64,000 nt of DNA from Pseudomonas alcaliphila JAB1 (GTDB lineage Bacteria > Pseudomonadota > Gammaproteobacteria > Pseudomonadales > Pseudomonadaceae). Each line of letters starts with the position of its first letter. The stretch's first letter is position 1. The notes under the pieces were generated by a model. The model worked only from the letters and a program-made list of their open reading frames with translations, made no database searches and was not told where the DNA came from. The position numbers and the translations under genes were made by a program. The stretch spans positions 4,277,501 to 4,341,500 of the forward strand of contig NZ_CP016162.1 in assembly GCF_001941865.1 (NCBI RefSeq), given 5' to 3'. Shown here in pieces: positions 15,947 to 25,206 of the stretch.

Positions 15947-16837
15947 CTACTCTAGGGACTGTTGGGTCGCTTTTCCAGATTCAGACGGCAGTTTAAGCAG
16001 CGCTTCACCTATGGCCTCGGCCAGATACTGCAGGGAAAACACGCCGCCATAGGTCCAGGTCGAGGGCATCGCGGCGAAGCGCTGCTCACGCACGAAAGGC
16101 ATCGCCTGCCACAGTGGCGAGGCGAACAACTGCGCCTCCTGGGCAAAGGGTTCGATATGCAGCACGACGCCCTCTTCGATGCGACCCAGCGCGGTGATCG
16201 GTACCTGAGTGATGCCCCAGGGGCTCGGCGCCAGGTCCATCGCAGGCTGAAGGCCGAGCAGCGCCAGCGCATGTTGCGGCATGGAGTTGGGGCCGTTGAT
16301 GAAGGCGGCCGTCGGCGACGAGAGGCGTATCACCGTGACGGCCGGCAGGCGCTGCCCGTAATGAGCCCGTAGCCGCTCACGCCATTGCGCCAGCTCGGCG
16401 TCCATCGCCTGCAGGCGTTGCTTGGCCAATGCCTCGCGGCCCAGCGCACGCGCCAGGTCGAGAAACGCCTCGCGCTGCACCTGCAAATTGTCGTGCTGCT
16501 GGCTGAAGCCTTGGTACACCTGAACCGGCGCAATACGCTCTAGCAACGGGCGGATGTCTTCCAGCAAAGGAGGGATGACGATCAACTCAGGCTGCAACTC
16601 GGCCAGCAATTCGAGATTGGGCTCCAGGCGCGAACCGCTCGACGGCACACCTGCGGGCAGCGTCGGCCGCACCACCCAGGCGCGGTAGTCACCGGCATCG
16701 GCGACGGTCAACGGCGTCACATCGAGCATCAGCAGATGCTCGGTGGCCTCCCAGCTCAGCGCGGCCACCCGTGGCTCGGCGCTGGCCCAGGCAGGCGTCA
16801 GCCAAAGCAGTAGAAAGCCGAGTAAGCAACGCCTCAC
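15947..16837 (-). CDS. Ferrisiderophore ABC transporter binding protein, FhuD-like
   Basis: This 296-aa periplasmic protein captures ferric siderophores. Translation most likely starts at the GTG at 16835-16837, which overlaps the fhuB-like stop codon (GTGA) and has GGGAGG five bases upstream. A signal peptide (LLGFLLLWLTPAWASA) follows. The mature part is the class III binding fold, two lobes joined by a long helix, with VAALSWEATEHLLMLDVTPL at the N-terminus and GGVFSLQYLAEAI at the C-terminus. It is the last gene of the minus-strand iron operon. The reading frame also extends far upstream inside fhuB, but that part is a shadow. The siderophore is not identifiable. Confidence 0.88.
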   Translation of the reverse strand: MRRCLLGFLLLWLTPAWASAEPRVAALSWEATEHLLMLDVTPLTVADAGDYRAWVVRPTLPAGVPSSGSRLEPNLELLAELQPELIVIPPLLEDIRPLLERIAPVQVYQGFSQQHDNLQVQREAFLDLARALGREALAKQRLQAMDAELAQWRERLRAHYGQRLPAVTVIRLSSPTAAFINGPNSMPQHALALLGLQPAMDLAPSPWGITQVPITALGRIEEGVVLHIEPFAQEAQLFASPLWQAMPFVREQRFAAMPSTWTYGGVFSLQYLAEAIGEALLKLPSESGKATQQSLE

Positions 16838-18810
16838 GCCAACCTCCCACGGATGAGCAGGTAGACAAAATAGCTGCCACACAACACCGAGGCGACAATG
16901 CCCACAGGAATCTGCAACGGGAAGATCAGGGTGCGGCCGACCCAATCGGCCAGCAGCATCAGCACCGCGCCCAGCGAGGCCGCCAGCAGCAGCTGCGGCA
17001 GCACCCGGCGCGCGCCGAGCATCACCGCGATATGCGGGGCCAAAAGCCCTAGAAACGCCACTGGCCCGAGCAGACTGGTAACCAGCGCACACAGCAACGC
17101 CACCAGCACCAGCAGCACCAGACGCAAGCGCGGCACGTTCAAGCCGCGGCTGGCGGCCACCCCATCGCCGATGCCAATCAGCGTCAGCGCACGCTGGAAC
17201 AGCAATGCCAGAGCGCCGAACAGCAGCACGCCAACCGTCAGCCACAATGCCTGTGCCGGTGTGGCGCGGTAGGTGGAGCCGGCCAGCCAGCCGAGCAACG
17301 CGAACGAGTCACCCGTGCCCTTGGCCAACACGAACTGCAAGGCGGCGTTGAGCAGCGCGCCGAGGGAAATCCCCAGCAGCGCCATCAACGCCGGCGAATA
17401 ATGGTGACGCCGGCCCAGCAGCATCAACACCGCCAGCACCGCCAGGCTGCCGACGAAGGCCGCCAGCGGCGCGACCGCGCCGAACACCGCGCCACCGAAG
17501 ACGATCAGCGCCAGCATCACCGCCAGCGTGGCACCCGCGGATAGGCCGAGAATATCCGGGCTGGCCAGCGGGTTACGCAACAGGCGCTGCAGCAGCAGAC
17601 CGGAAATCGCCAAACCGGCGCCGGCAGAAGCCGCGGTGAGCACACGCGGCCAGCGTAGCGACCAGACCAGCGCCGACGGCCACTGCAGGTGCCAGCCATC
17701 GACACCACGCGCCAGCCCGAGCGCCACGGTCAGCGCCAGCACGGCGAGAAGCGCCACCCACAGCGCACTGCGCCAGCCGAAACGCTCGGCGCCGCGCGGC
17801 AACTGCAGGCCACGCGGGTCTTCCGCCGCCAGATGTCGGCGCGCCAGCCACAACAACACTGGCGCACCGATCAACGCCGCCGCCGCGCCACTGGGCACCA
17901 GTTGACCGCTGACACGATTAGCCAGCAGCGCCAGGGCGTCGGTGCCAAGCAGCAGCAAGGCGCCGAGCAGCGCACTGTAAAAAAGCTCATCACGCGCCGT
18001 GCGGGCACCGAGCATCTTCGCCAGGTTCGGTGTGAGCAGGCCGATGAACCCGATCAGGCCGACTGCCGTGATCGACACCGAACATAGCCAAAGCGCCGCC
18101 AGAAACAGCACCAGCATCACCGGCCACAGCGCCAGGCCACGGCCCTGGGCAGCATCGCCGCCAAGCTGCAGCAAGCTCAACGGCCGCGGCGCGAGGATCA
18201 GCACTGGCAGCGCCAGCAACAGCTTGGGCCACAGCCACTGCACCCAGTGCCAGTCGATCTGCGCCAGATCACCCGCGCCCCAGACGAACAAGCCCTGGGT
18301 GTACTGGTTGTTGATCAGCACCAGCCCGGCGGCCAGCGCGCCAAGCAACAGATTCATGGCCATGCCGCCCAGCACCAGCGGCAGCCCGCCAATGCCACTG
18401 CGCCCGGCAATCAGCAGCACCAGACCGACCGCCACCAGCGCGCCGAGCAGTGCCGCCCAGTGTCCGTGGCTGGCCGCGAAGGTCGGCACCAGCAAGGTGG
18501 CCAGCACCAGCCCGAGCCAGGCCCCGGACGAGGCGCCGATGGTCATGGGCGACACCAGGCGGTTCTGCGTGATCTGCTGCAGCAGACTGCCGGACAGTCC
18601 CAACGCAGCGCCCGTGAGCAGCGCCATGCTCAGCCTGGGTAGAGCCGACAGTTGCAGTTGCAGAAACTCGAAGCTGTGTTCGGCAGAAGCCAGCATCGCC
18701 CACAGTTCGAACGGATCAAGATCGGCCGCCAGCCACAGGTGCAGGAGTGCCAGGGGCAGCAGCGCGAGCAGCGTCAGAAGGTGGCGTGACGGCGCCGAAA
18801 CTGCCGCCAT
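16834..18810 (-). CDS. Ferrisiderophore ABC transporter permease, FhuB-like fused dimer
   Basis: This 658-aa inner-membrane permease consists of two concatenated FecCD/BtuC domains (about residues 1-325 and 335-658). The same arrangement is found in FhuB, whereas most relatives are separate subunits. Each half carries the conserved cytoplasmic GxxxG coupling loop for the ATPase (AVGLIGFIGLLTPNLAKML in the first, LGPVAFLGLLAPHIAVML in the second). It starts two bases after the ATPase gene and overlaps the binding-protein gene, so the three are translationally linked. It moves the ferric siderophore from periplasm to cytoplasm. Confidence 0.92.
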   Translation of the reverse strand: MAAVSAPSRHLLTLLALLPLALLHLWLAADLDPFELWAMLASAEHSFEFLQLQLSALPRLSMALLTGAALGLSGSLLQQITQNRLVSPMTIGASSGAWLGLVLATLLVPTFAASHGHWAALLGALVAVGLVLLIAGRSGIGGLPLVLGGMAMNLLLGALAAGLVLINNQYTQGLFVWGAGDLAQIDWHWVQWLWPKLLLALPVLILAPRPLSLLQLGGDAAQGRGLALWPVMLVLFLAALWLCSVSITAVGLIGFIGLLTPNLAKMLGARTARDELFYSALLGALLLLGTDALALLANRVSGQLVPSGAAAALIGAPVLLWLARRHLAAEDPRGLQLPRGAERFGWRSALWVALLAVLALTVALGLARGVDGWHLQWPSALVWSLRWPRVLTAASAGAGLAISGLLLQRLLRNPLASPDILGLSAGATLAVMLALIVFGGAVFGAVAPLAAFVGSLAVLAVLMLLGRRHHYSPALMALLGISLGALLNAALQFVLAKGTGDSFALLGWLAGSTYRATPAQALWLTVGVLLFGALALLFQRALTLIGIGDGVAASRGLNVPRLRLVLLVLVALLCALVTSLLGPVAFLGLLAPHIAVMLGARRVLPQLLLAASLGAVLMLLADWVGRTLIFPLQIPVGIVASVLCGSYFVYLLIRGRLA

Positions 18811-18812
18811 GC

Positions 18813-19580
18813 TCAGGCCACCACAGCAATCTTGCGGGCGCTGCCGGGCTGCTCGATCAGTTCGATATCGATATCGTAGAGCTGGCTGAGTAACGGCCCG
18901 CTGAGCAACTCGTCCGGGCTGCCGTCGAAGAAGATGCGCCCCTGCTTGAGGGCGATCACCCGGTCGGCATGCCGCGCGGTGAGGTTGATGTCGTGGAGGA
19001 TGGCAACGATGCCGCGCCCGCTGTCGCGGTTAAGCTGACGCAGCAGGCCCATCAACTCGTACTGATGCGCCAGGTCCAGCGCCGAGGTTGGCTCGTCGAG
19101 CAAAAGCAGCGGCGATTGCTGGGCCAGCAGCATGGCGATCCAGGCGCGCTGGCGCTCGCCGCCGGAGAGGCTGTCGGCCAGATGATCGGCGTAATGGGCG
19201 ACATCGGTCTGGGCCAGCGCCTGATCGACGGCTGCATGGTCCTCGGCGCGCCAGCGGCCGAGCAACCCGCGCCAGGGGAAGCGCCCCAGACGCACCAGCT
19301 CACGCACGGTCAGGCCAGCGACATCGGGCAGGTGTTGCGGCAGAAAAGCCACACGGCGGGCGAAGTCACGGGCGGAAAAACCATCCAGGGCACGCCCGTC
19401 CAGCTGCAGCGAACCTCGGGACGGCTGCAGCTGCCGCGCCAGCAGGTTCATCAGGGTCGACTTGCCCGAGCCGTTGTGGCCGAGGATCACGGTGAAGCGA
19501 TCCCCTTCGAGGTGCAGTTCGTCCAGCGCCAGCGTCACCCGCTCGCCGCGGCGTACTTCGATATCACGCAACGTCAACAT
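18813..19580 (-). CDS. Ferrisiderophore ABC transporter ATPase, FhuC-like
   Basis: This 255-aa ABC ATPase powers the fused permease. The Walker A motif GHNGSGKST is at residues 34-42. The signature LSGGERQRAWIAMLLAQ, Walker B LLLLDEPTSALD and the switch histidine in AILHDINL are intact. Length and motif spacing fit the FepC/FhuC subfamily. Its start codon overlaps the end of the fhuF-like gene by seven bases. Expression is presumably iron-controlled with the rest of the operon, although the only Fur-like site seen lies upstream of fhuF. Confidence 0.93.
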   Translation of the reverse strand: MLTLRDIEVRRGERVTLALDELHLEGDRFTVILGHNGSGKSTLMNLLARQLQPSRGSLQLDGRALDGFSARDFARRVAFLPQHLPDVAGLTVRELVRLGRFPWRGLLGRWRAEDHAAVDQALAQTDVAHYADHLADSLSGGERQRAWIAMLLAQQSPLLLLDEPTSALDLAHQYELMGLLRQLNRDSGRGIVAILHDINLTARHADRVIALKQGRIFFDGSPDELLSGPLLSQLYDIDIELIEQPGSARKIAVVA

Positions 19581-20338
19581 GCCAGGGCCAGCTCCTCGCG
19601 CAGGCGCAGCAGGCGCAGCAGGCGCAGCAGACGCTCGTCACGCCGCAACTTCGGGCAGGTGCTGCACAGCTCGCCATCGCCTCGGCGAAAATGCTGGCAG
19701 CAGGCCTTGCGCTCCAGGGTCAGGCAGTCGCGGCCATCGTCCAGCCGCACCTCCAGCAGGTCGCTGCCACCACGCAAACCCAATGCCTCCAGCCAGCGTG
19801 CCGCCAGCGCGCGCAGTTGCTGGTTATCCAGAGTCAGTTGGCGCTGCACCAGCAACAAGGCGGCCAGCACGTAATCGGCCGCCAGGCGCTGGGCCAGCTT
19901 GCCGTGAATGCTTTGTACCTGGCAGAACTCGGCGTGCTGGCGGCGCAGCAGTTGCTCGAGCTGGCTGGCAGCCAGGCCGATCAGCTGATCTTCCGTAGCC
20001 TGCTGCGGGCAGTGCTCGGGCAGACAGAAGCCCGACACCACGCCGCCCTGCACCGCCTGCCCCAGGCTCGAAAGACTGGGCACGCGCTGCGCCAGGTGCA
20101 CGCCGAGCAAGGTCAGGTAGATGGGTTGCCAGACCAGATAGGTCCAGCTGCGCACCGTCCAGTAATGCGGCCCGGCCTCGGGATGGGCCTGCTGCCAGTG
20201 CTGGTAGAGCGCGGCGATACGCCGGTCGTTGCCCTCGCTACCGCACACCAGCAGGTCAGCCCCGGCATGCCCGATCCGTCCCTGCAGCCCGGGCAGGCTG
20301 CGAGAAATGACATCGAGCAGATGGTGGAGGTCTTGCAT
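19574..20338 (-). CDS. fhuF: FhuF-like siderophore-iron reductase
   Basis: This 254-aa cytoplasmic [2Fe-2S] protein releases iron from imported siderophores by reduction. The cluster motif is at the C-terminus: adjacent cysteines in KACCQHF, then CSTCPKL ten residues later, the CC-x10-C-x2-C spacing of FhuF. After the cluster the protein ends in a run of LLR triplets encoded by a 9-bp tandem repeat, which could vary in length without breaking the frame. It overlaps the ATPase gene. The sequence before the start carries a possible Fur half-site. Confidence 0.88.
   Translation of the reverse strand: MQDLHHLLDVISRSLPGLQGRIGHAGADLLVCGSEGNDRRIAALYQHWQQAHPEAGPHYWTVRSWTYLVWQPIYLTLLGVHLAQRVPSLSSLGQAVQGGVVSGFCLPEHCPQQATEDQLIGLAASQLEQLLRRQHAEFCQVQSIHGKLAQRLAADYVLAALLLVQRQLTLDNQQLRALAARWLEALGLRGGSDLLEVRLDDGRDCLTLERKACCQHFRRGDGELCSTCPKLRRDERLLRLLRLLRLREELALAC
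19601..19630. repeat. 9-bp tandem repeat in fhuF
   Basis: CAGGCGCAG occurs three times head to tail (19601-19627), with a fourth imperfect unit. It encodes the LLR triplets at the extreme C-terminus of the FhuF-like protein, 20 bp outside the fhuC start. Because nine is divisible by three, slippage would add or remove LLR without a frameshift. Confidence 0.8.
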
Positions 20339-20399
20339 CGCGGCGAATCCGGATGACGGCGGCAGTGCGGAGGGCGAATTTAATCACCGAAACGCATCT

Positions 20400-20418
20400 G
20401 CATCAAATTATCATTCGC
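20400..20418 (-). promoter_or_regulatory. Possible Fur box upstream of fhuF
   Basis: On the minus strand GCGAATGATAATTTGATGC contains ATGATAAT, a good Fur half-site, in an AT-rich patch 62-80 bp before the start codon. Only about 11 of 19 positions fit the full palindrome, so this is tentative. The iron-operon context raises the odds. Confidence 0.4.
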
Positions 20419-20428
20419 CACTCAAGAC

Positions 20429-21598
20429 TCAGGCCACCTTGGGCTTGCGCACCAGCACCGGGAACAACGCGGCGGTCAACAGCAGCCCGGCAGCACCGAC
20501 CCAGAACGGCATGGCCTGGCCGTAGTGGCTGACCAGCAAGCCCGCGCCGTAGGCCGAGCCCATGTTGCCCAGGCACTGGAAGATATTGATCTTGCTGAAG
20601 TCCACCGCGTAGTGCTCCGGCGAGCTGAGCTCGAACAGCAAGGCATCGAGGCGCACGGTGACCTGATACAGCGCCCAGCCAAACAGCACGCGGCCGAGCA
20701 GGATCAGCCACTGATCGCCGAAGCCCTGGATGAAGGTGGCCGCCGCGCCCAGCAGCAGACCGGCGAGAATGCCGTCACGGGTGTTGCCCTGCTTGGTCGC
20801 GCGGCGCCCCCACCACAGCGCCAACACGGCCACGGCGCCGGGCAACGCATAGACGAAGCCGGCCGCCATCTCGCTGTTCCAGTGCGCCACCTGCTGCCAG
20901 TAGACGGCAAAGAACGGCCGGGTGACGTAACCGACGAAGTAGAACAGCAGCATCACCAGGCACAGGCGGTAGATCGCCGGCAGGCTGCGCGCCTCGTTCT
21001 TCACCGGCGCCTCGTCGCTCGCCGGCTGCTCACCCGGCGCCGGCAGGTAGCCACGCACCAGATGCATGCAGATGGCCATCTGGATGAAATCGCCGGCGGC
21101 CATCACCAGAAACACATCGCCAATGTTCATGATCTGCAGAATCAGGCCACCCAGCGCAGCGCCGAGAATGGCGCCGAAGTGCACCACCACCGACAGGGTG
21201 CCGATGGTCTGGGTGTGGTTGTCCTGCTGCTGCAGGCTCATCACGTAGGGGTACATCAGCAGGTAGCTGCCCTTGAACACCACCATCAGCAACGACACCA
21301 CCCAGAACAGCGGCAGCGAGTCGATGAAATAGCAGGCAGCGGTCAGGCTGCCGGCCATCAGTTGCGCGCTGATCAGGATGCGCACCGGGTGCACGCGCTT
21401 GGCCAGACGCGCCCAGAGCGGAAACACCGCCATCACCACCAGGCTGACCACCGCCAGATAGAGACCGACATGCTGCTCCGGCGGATTGTCGAAACGCTCG
21501 GCGAAATACTGCGGATAAAAAGGAATGATCAGATTATCGGTGATCACCGCCAGGGCGGTCATCATGATCAGGCGGGTACGCAGCGTCATTGGAGGCAT
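20429..21598 (-). CDS. MFS transporter, possible siderophore exporter
   Basis: This is a 389-aa major facilitator protein with about twelve hydrophobic helices. The cytoplasmic loop between helices 2 and 3 reads WARLAKRVHPVRIL, a degenerate motif A. An acidic loop in the middle (EQPASDEAPVKNEAR) separates the two halves. It is encoded upstream of and in line with the ferrisiderophore uptake genes, 90 bp away. A role in siderophore secretion or recycling of apo-siderophore is therefore plausible. This is inferred from context only, and no biosynthesis genes are in the window. The end is shared by the fhuF promoter region. Confidence 0.75.
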   Translation of the reverse strand: MPPMTLRTRLIMMTALAVITDNLIIPFYPQYFAERFDNPPEQHVGLYLAVVSLVVMAVFPLWARLAKRVHPVRILISAQLMAGSLTAACYFIDSLPLFWVVSLLMVVFKGSYLLMYPYVMSLQQQDNHTQTIGTLSVVVHFGAILGAALGGLILQIMNIGDVFLVMAAGDFIQMAICMHLVRGYLPAPGEQPASDEAPVKNEARSLPAIYRLCLVMLLFYFVGYVTRPFFAVYWQQVAHWNSEMAAGFVYALPGAVAVLALWWGRRATKQGNTRDGILAGLLLGAAATFIQGFGDQWLILLGRVLFGWALYQVTVRLDALLFELSSPEHYAVDFSKINIFQCLGNMGSAYGAGLLVSHYGQAMPFWVGAAGLLLTAALFPVLVRKPKVA

Positions 21599-21732
21599 TC
21601 GGGCAAGGCGGCAGGGCCGCGCATGATGCCATTTCCAGACTGGCTAACGCCAATACGCACGAGAATCAGAAAGGCTAGCAACTGGCATGGCGTGCAGCGA
21701 CTTGATGCCTGTTAGTGATAAGCTCGCGCACC

Positions 21733-22530
21733 ATGAAAACGCCAAACTTCCGCCCCGTAGTGCTCTGCATGTCCGGTCACGACCCCAGTGGTGGTGCTGG
21801 TCTGCAGGCCGATATCGAAGCCCTGCTGGCCCAAGGCTGCCACGCCGCACCGACGGTGACCGCCCTGACCGTGCAGGATACCGTCAACGTCTCCGACTTC
21901 CGTGTGCTCGACCGCGACTGGGTGCTGGCCCAGGCCCGCGCGGTGATCGCCGACATGCCGGTGGCCGCCGTCAAACTGGGCATGCTCGGCTCGGTGGACA
22001 TGGTCGACACCGTGCTCGAGGTGATGAGCCAGTTGCCTGGCGTGCCGCTGGTCTGCGACCCGGTACTGCGCGCCGGTGGTGGCGGTTCGCTAGGCAAGGA
22101 CGACGTCGGCTATGCCATGCGCGAGCGTCTGTTCGCCGTGTCCACCATCGCCACGCCGAACCTGCCGGAAGCGCGCATCCTCGCCGAACTGCCGGAAGGC
22201 AGCGCCGACGAATGCGCCGAGAAACTGCTGCCCTTCATCGAGCACCTGCTGATCACCGGCGGCCACGGCGACGAAGCCGAAGTGCACAACCGCCTGTACT
22301 GCCGTGACGGCAGCCGCCACCCCTTCACCTGCGCGCGCCTGCCCGGCAGCTACCACGGCTCCGGCTGCACCCTGGCCAGTACCCTGGCTGGTCGCCTGGC
22401 GCTGGGCGAGGAACTGGTGAGTGCCGTGAAGAGCGCGCTGGATTACACCTGGCGCACCCTGCGCGACGCCGAACAACCCGGCCACGGCCAGTACGTGCCG
22501 CGCCGTCTGCCGCTGGACTTCGCCCAATGA
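21733..22530 (+). CDS. thiD: Hydroxymethylpyrimidine/phosphomethylpyrimidine kinase
   Basis: ThiD phosphorylates HMP and HMP-P to HMP-PP, the pyrimidine half of thiamine. The 265-aa protein starts at the ATG at 21733, giving the family N-terminus ([22 protein letters not shown]), where the GHDPSGGAG substrate loop is conserved. Near the C-terminus [16 protein letters not shown] carries the anion hole and catalytic cysteine region of ribokinase-like kinases. It overlaps thiE by four bases. No TPP riboswitch is seen in front of it. Confidence 0.95.
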   Translation: MKTPNFRPVVLCMSGHDPSGGAGLQADIEALLAQGCHAAPTVTALTVQDTVNVSDFRVLDRDWVLAQARAVIADMPVAAVKLGMLGSVDMVDTVLEVMSQLPGVPLVCDPVLRAGGGGSLGKDDVGYAMRERLFAVSTIATPNLPEARILAELPEGSADECAEKLLPFIEHLLITGGHGDEAEVHNRLYCRDGSRHPFTCARLPGSYHGSGCTLASTLAGRLALGEELVSAVKSALDYTWRTLRDAEQPGHGQYVPRRLPLDFAQ

Positions 22531-23156
22531 CTGCGGCGCTGCGCGGCCTTTACGCCATCACCGACACCCCGCTGCTGGCCGGTGGCAAGCTGCTGCCCTA
22601 TGCCGAAGCGGCGCTGATCGGCGGCGCGCGCCTGCTGCAATACCGCGATAAATCCGGCGATGCCGGGCGCCGTTTCGATGAAGCCCAGGCGCTGGCCGAA
22701 CTGTGCCAGCGCCATGGCGCCACCCTGATCATCAACGATGACCTGGAGCTGGCGGCACGCCTGGGCGTCGGCCTGCACCTGGGCCAGAGCGACGGCTCGC
22801 TGGCCGCCGCCCGCGCTCGCCTCGGTGCTGAATGCGTGATCGGCGGCACCTGCCACGCCCAGCTGGAGCTGGCCGAGCGCGCCGTCGCCGAAGGCGCCAG
22901 CTATATCGCCTTCGGTCGCTTCTTCAACTCCAACACCAAACCCGGCGCTCCGGCTGCCACCGTGGAGCTGCTGGATCAGGCGCGCGCGCGCTTTGCCCAG
23001 CCCATCGTCGCCATCGGCGGCGTGACCCTGGAAACCGCACCCGGCCTGATCGCCCGCGGCGCCAGCATGGTGGCCGTGATCCACGCCCTGTTCGCTGCCG
23101 ACTCCGCCCTTGAGGTACAAGACCGCGCCCGCGCCTTCACCGCGCTGTTCGACTGA
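22527..23156 (+). CDS. thiE: Thiamine-phosphate synthase
   Basis: ThiE joins HMP-PP and thiazole phosphate to thiamine monophosphate. The 209-aa TIM barrel shows [19 protein letters not shown] (magnesium and pyrophosphate contacts), [43 protein letters not shown] and IVAIGGVT in order. Its ATG overlaps the thiD stop, so the pair is translationally coupled. hemL follows 22 bases later, and the three may form one transcript, as in other pseudomonads. Confidence 0.95.
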   Translation: MTAALRGLYAITDTPLLAGGKLLPYAEAALIGGARLLQYRDKSGDAGRRFDEAQALAELCQRHGATLIINDDLELAARLGVGLHLGQSDGSLAAARARLGAECVIGGTCHAQLELAERAVAEGASYIAFGRFFNSNTKPGAPAATVELLDQARARFAQPIVAIGGVTLETAPGLIARGASMVAVIHALFAADSALEVQDRARAFTALFD

Positions 23157-23178
23157 TTCGTTTCCAGAGAGACCTGCC

Positions 23179-24468
23179 ATGTCCCGTTCCGAAATCCTCT
23201 TCGCCAACGCCCAGAAACACATCCCCGGCGGCGTCAACTCGCCGGTGCGCGCCTTCCGCAGCGTCGGCGGCACCCCGCTGTTCTTCAAGCATGCCGAAGG
23301 CGCTTACGTCGTGGACGAAGACGACAAGCGCTACGTCGACTACGTCGGCTCCTGGGGCCCAATGATCCTCGGCCATAGCCACCCGGACGTGCTCGACTCG
23401 GTGCGTCGTCAGCTGCAGCACGGTCTCTCCTACGGCGCGCCGACCGCCCTGGAAACCGAAATGGCCGAACTGGTGTGTGGCCTGGTGCCGTCGATGGAGA
23501 TGGTGCGCATGGTCAGCTCCGGCACCGAGGCGACCATGAGCGCCATCCGCCTGGCCCGTGGCTACACCGGCCGCGACAGCATCATCAAGTTCGAAGGCTG
23601 CTACCACGGTCACTCCGACAGCCTGCTGGTCAAGGCCGGCTCCGGCGCCCTGACCCAGGGCGTGCCGAACTCCGCGGGCGTGCCGGCGGCCTTCGCCAAG
23701 CACACCCTGACCCTGCCGTTCAACGACATCGACGCCGTGGCCGAATGCCTGGCGCAGGTCGGCCAGGAAGTCGCGTGCATCATCGTCGAGCCGGTGGCCG
23801 GCAACATGAACTGCGTACCGCCGGCGCCGGGCTTCCTCGAAGGCCTGCGCGAGCAGTGCGACAAGCATGGCGTGGTGCTGATCTTCGACGAGGTGATGAC
23901 CGGTTTCCGCGTCGCCCTCGGCGGTGCCCAGGCGCACTATGGCGTCACCCCGGATCTGACCACCTTTGGCAAGATCATCGGCGGCGGCATGCCGGTGGGC
24001 TGCTTCGGCGGCAAGCGCGCGATCATGGAGTGCATCGCCCCACTCGGCCCGGTCTACCAGGCCGGCACCCTGTCGGGTAATCCGCTGGCCATGGCCGCCG
24101 GCCTGACCACCCTCAAGCTGATCAGCCGTCCGGGCTTCCACACCGAGCTGACCGACTACACCACGCGCATGCTCGATGGCCTGCAGCAGCGCGCCGATGC
24201 CGCCGGCATCCCCTTCGTCACCACCCAGGCGGGCGCCATGTTCGGCCTGTATTTCAGCGGCGCCGACGACATCGTCACCTTCGCCGACGTGATGGCCAGC
24301 GACAGCGCACGCTTCAATCGCTTCTTCCACCTGATGCTGGACGGCGGTGTGTACCTGGCGCCGAGCGCCTTCGAAGCGGGCTTCACCTCCATCGCCCATG
24401 GTGAAAAGGAGCTGGAAATCACCTTCGCTGCCGCCGAGCGCGCCTTCGCCGAGCTGAAAAAAGCCTGA
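23179..24468 (+). CDS. hemL: Glutamate-1-semialdehyde 2,1-aminomutase
   Basis: HemL converts glutamate-1-semialdehyde into 5-aminolevulinate, the tetrapyrrole precursor. The 429-aa fold-type I PLP enzyme has its Schiff-base lysine at residue 265 ([14 protein letters not shown]), the same number as in E. coli. Upstream are [16 protein letters not shown] for phosphate binding and FDEVMTGFR for the PLP pyridine nitrogen. The start at 23179 follows AGAGAGACC. Its stop overlaps the start of the next gene (TGATG). Confidence 0.97.
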   Translation: MSRSEILFANAQKHIPGGVNSPVRAFRSVGGTPLFFKHAEGAYVVDEDDKRYVDYVGSWGPMILGHSHPDVLDSVRRQLQHGLSYGAPTALETEMAELVCGLVPSMEMVRMVSSGTEATMSAIRLARGYTGRDSIIKFEGCYHGHSDSLLVKAGSGALTQGVPNSAGVPAAFAKHTLTLPFNDIDAVAECLAQVGQEVACIIVEPVAGNMNCVPPAPGFLEGLREQCDKHGVVLIFDEVMTGFRVALGGAQAHYGVTPDLTTFGKIIGGGMPVGCFGGKRAIMECIAPLGPVYQAGTLSGNPLAMAAGLTTLKLISRPGFHTELTDYTTRMLDGLQQRADAAGIPFVTTQAGAMFGLYFSGADDIVTFADVMASDSARFNRFFHLMLDGGVYLAPSAFEAGFTSIAHGEKELEITFAAAERAFAELKKA

Positions 24469-25100
24469 TGCAGTACAGCACGGCCTTCAGTGATGCGTTG
24501 CTGGCCCTGGCCTGCGCTGCCTGCGTCTGGCTGATCGGCCGGGCACGCGGTCGCTACGGCGAGGGCGATCAGCCGGCGCTGTTCTGCGCCCTGCTCGGTT
24601 TTCTGCTGCCGGCTGCGGCGGCCAGCGTCGGCGTGATTCGCTACGGCTTCGACCCAAGCTGGCAGGCCGCGCACCTGTGGCTCTCGCAGGCCAGCAGCTT
24701 TCTCGGCCTGCCGCTACTCGGTGCCGCAGCACTGGCGCTGGGCCGTGGCTGGGCCTGGAGTCGACCGAACTGGGGCCGAATCCTGCTCGGCCTGTGCGCC
24801 TTCTTCGAGCTGTTCCGCCAGCTTGGTTATATGGAGGACTACCGCCTGGCGCTGAACCTGGCAACGCTGGTGCTGATTCTCTATGCCGGCGCAGTCCAAT
24901 GGCCGCGCCGCGCGCCAGCGATCAGCGCGGCGGTGGTGGTGGGCCTGTTTCTGCTGGCCGGCCTGGCGGTCGGTACCGATGGCGTGATCGGGCCGCTGCG
25001 CCGCATCGACCTGTTCCACGTGCTGCTGGCACCGGCTTACCCGCTGCTGGCCTGGCTGCTGCTGAGCCTGCCGGGAAGTGCGAAACGACAGACCGGGTAA
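24468..25100 (+). CDS. Multi-pass membrane protein of unknown function
   Basis: This 210-aa protein consists almost wholly of six or seven hydrophobic helices with short polar loops. Helices lie near residues 8-25, 38-55, 70-92, 103-120, 128-142, 150-168 and 182-202. There are no enzymatic motifs that I recognise. The ATG overlaps the hemL stop codon, so translation is probably coupled. This is a conserved hypothetical membrane protein by appearance, and its link with haem synthesis may only reflect position. Confidence 0.75.
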   Translation: MQYSTAFSDALLALACAACVWLIGRARGRYGEGDQPALFCALLGFLLPAAAASVGVIRYGFDPSWQAAHLWLSQASSFLGLPLLGAAALALGRGWAWSRPNWGRILLGLCAFFELFRQLGYMEDYRLALNLATLVLILYAGAVQWPRRAPAISAAVVVGLFLLAGLAVGTDGVIGPLRRIDLFHVLLAPAYPLLAWLLLSLPGSAKRQTG

Positions 25101-25105
25101 AGCCT

Positions 25106-25135
25106 TTGTAACAAGCGCGCGGTTTATTCCATAAT
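25106..25135 (+). promoter_or_regulatory. Sigma-70 promoter candidate for the Sel1 gene
   Basis: TTGTAA (25106-25111) and CATAAT (25130-25135) are separated by 18 bp and lie about 72 bp before the start codon. This is a fair -35/-10 match just after the preceding stop. Confidence 0.55.
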
Positions 25136-25206
25136 GCGAGGGTCGGCACGTTTTGCGCCGACCGGGCACGTCACCCGCCCTGAACTGCCGAGGTCCCGTT
25201 ATCCAG

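Noticed and set aside
14569-15996. 475-aa ORF opposite the hybrid kinase
   Set aside because: It is an antisense, low-complexity Gln/His-rich translation.
16838-17245. N-terminal extension of the FhuD-like frame
   Set aside because: It lies inside fhuB in another frame and lacks conservation. The GTG at 16837 with ribosome site and signal peptide explains the start.
21599-21732. TPP riboswitch before thiD
   Set aside because: I looked for the THI element and did not find its conserved CTGAGA and CCTGA blocks.
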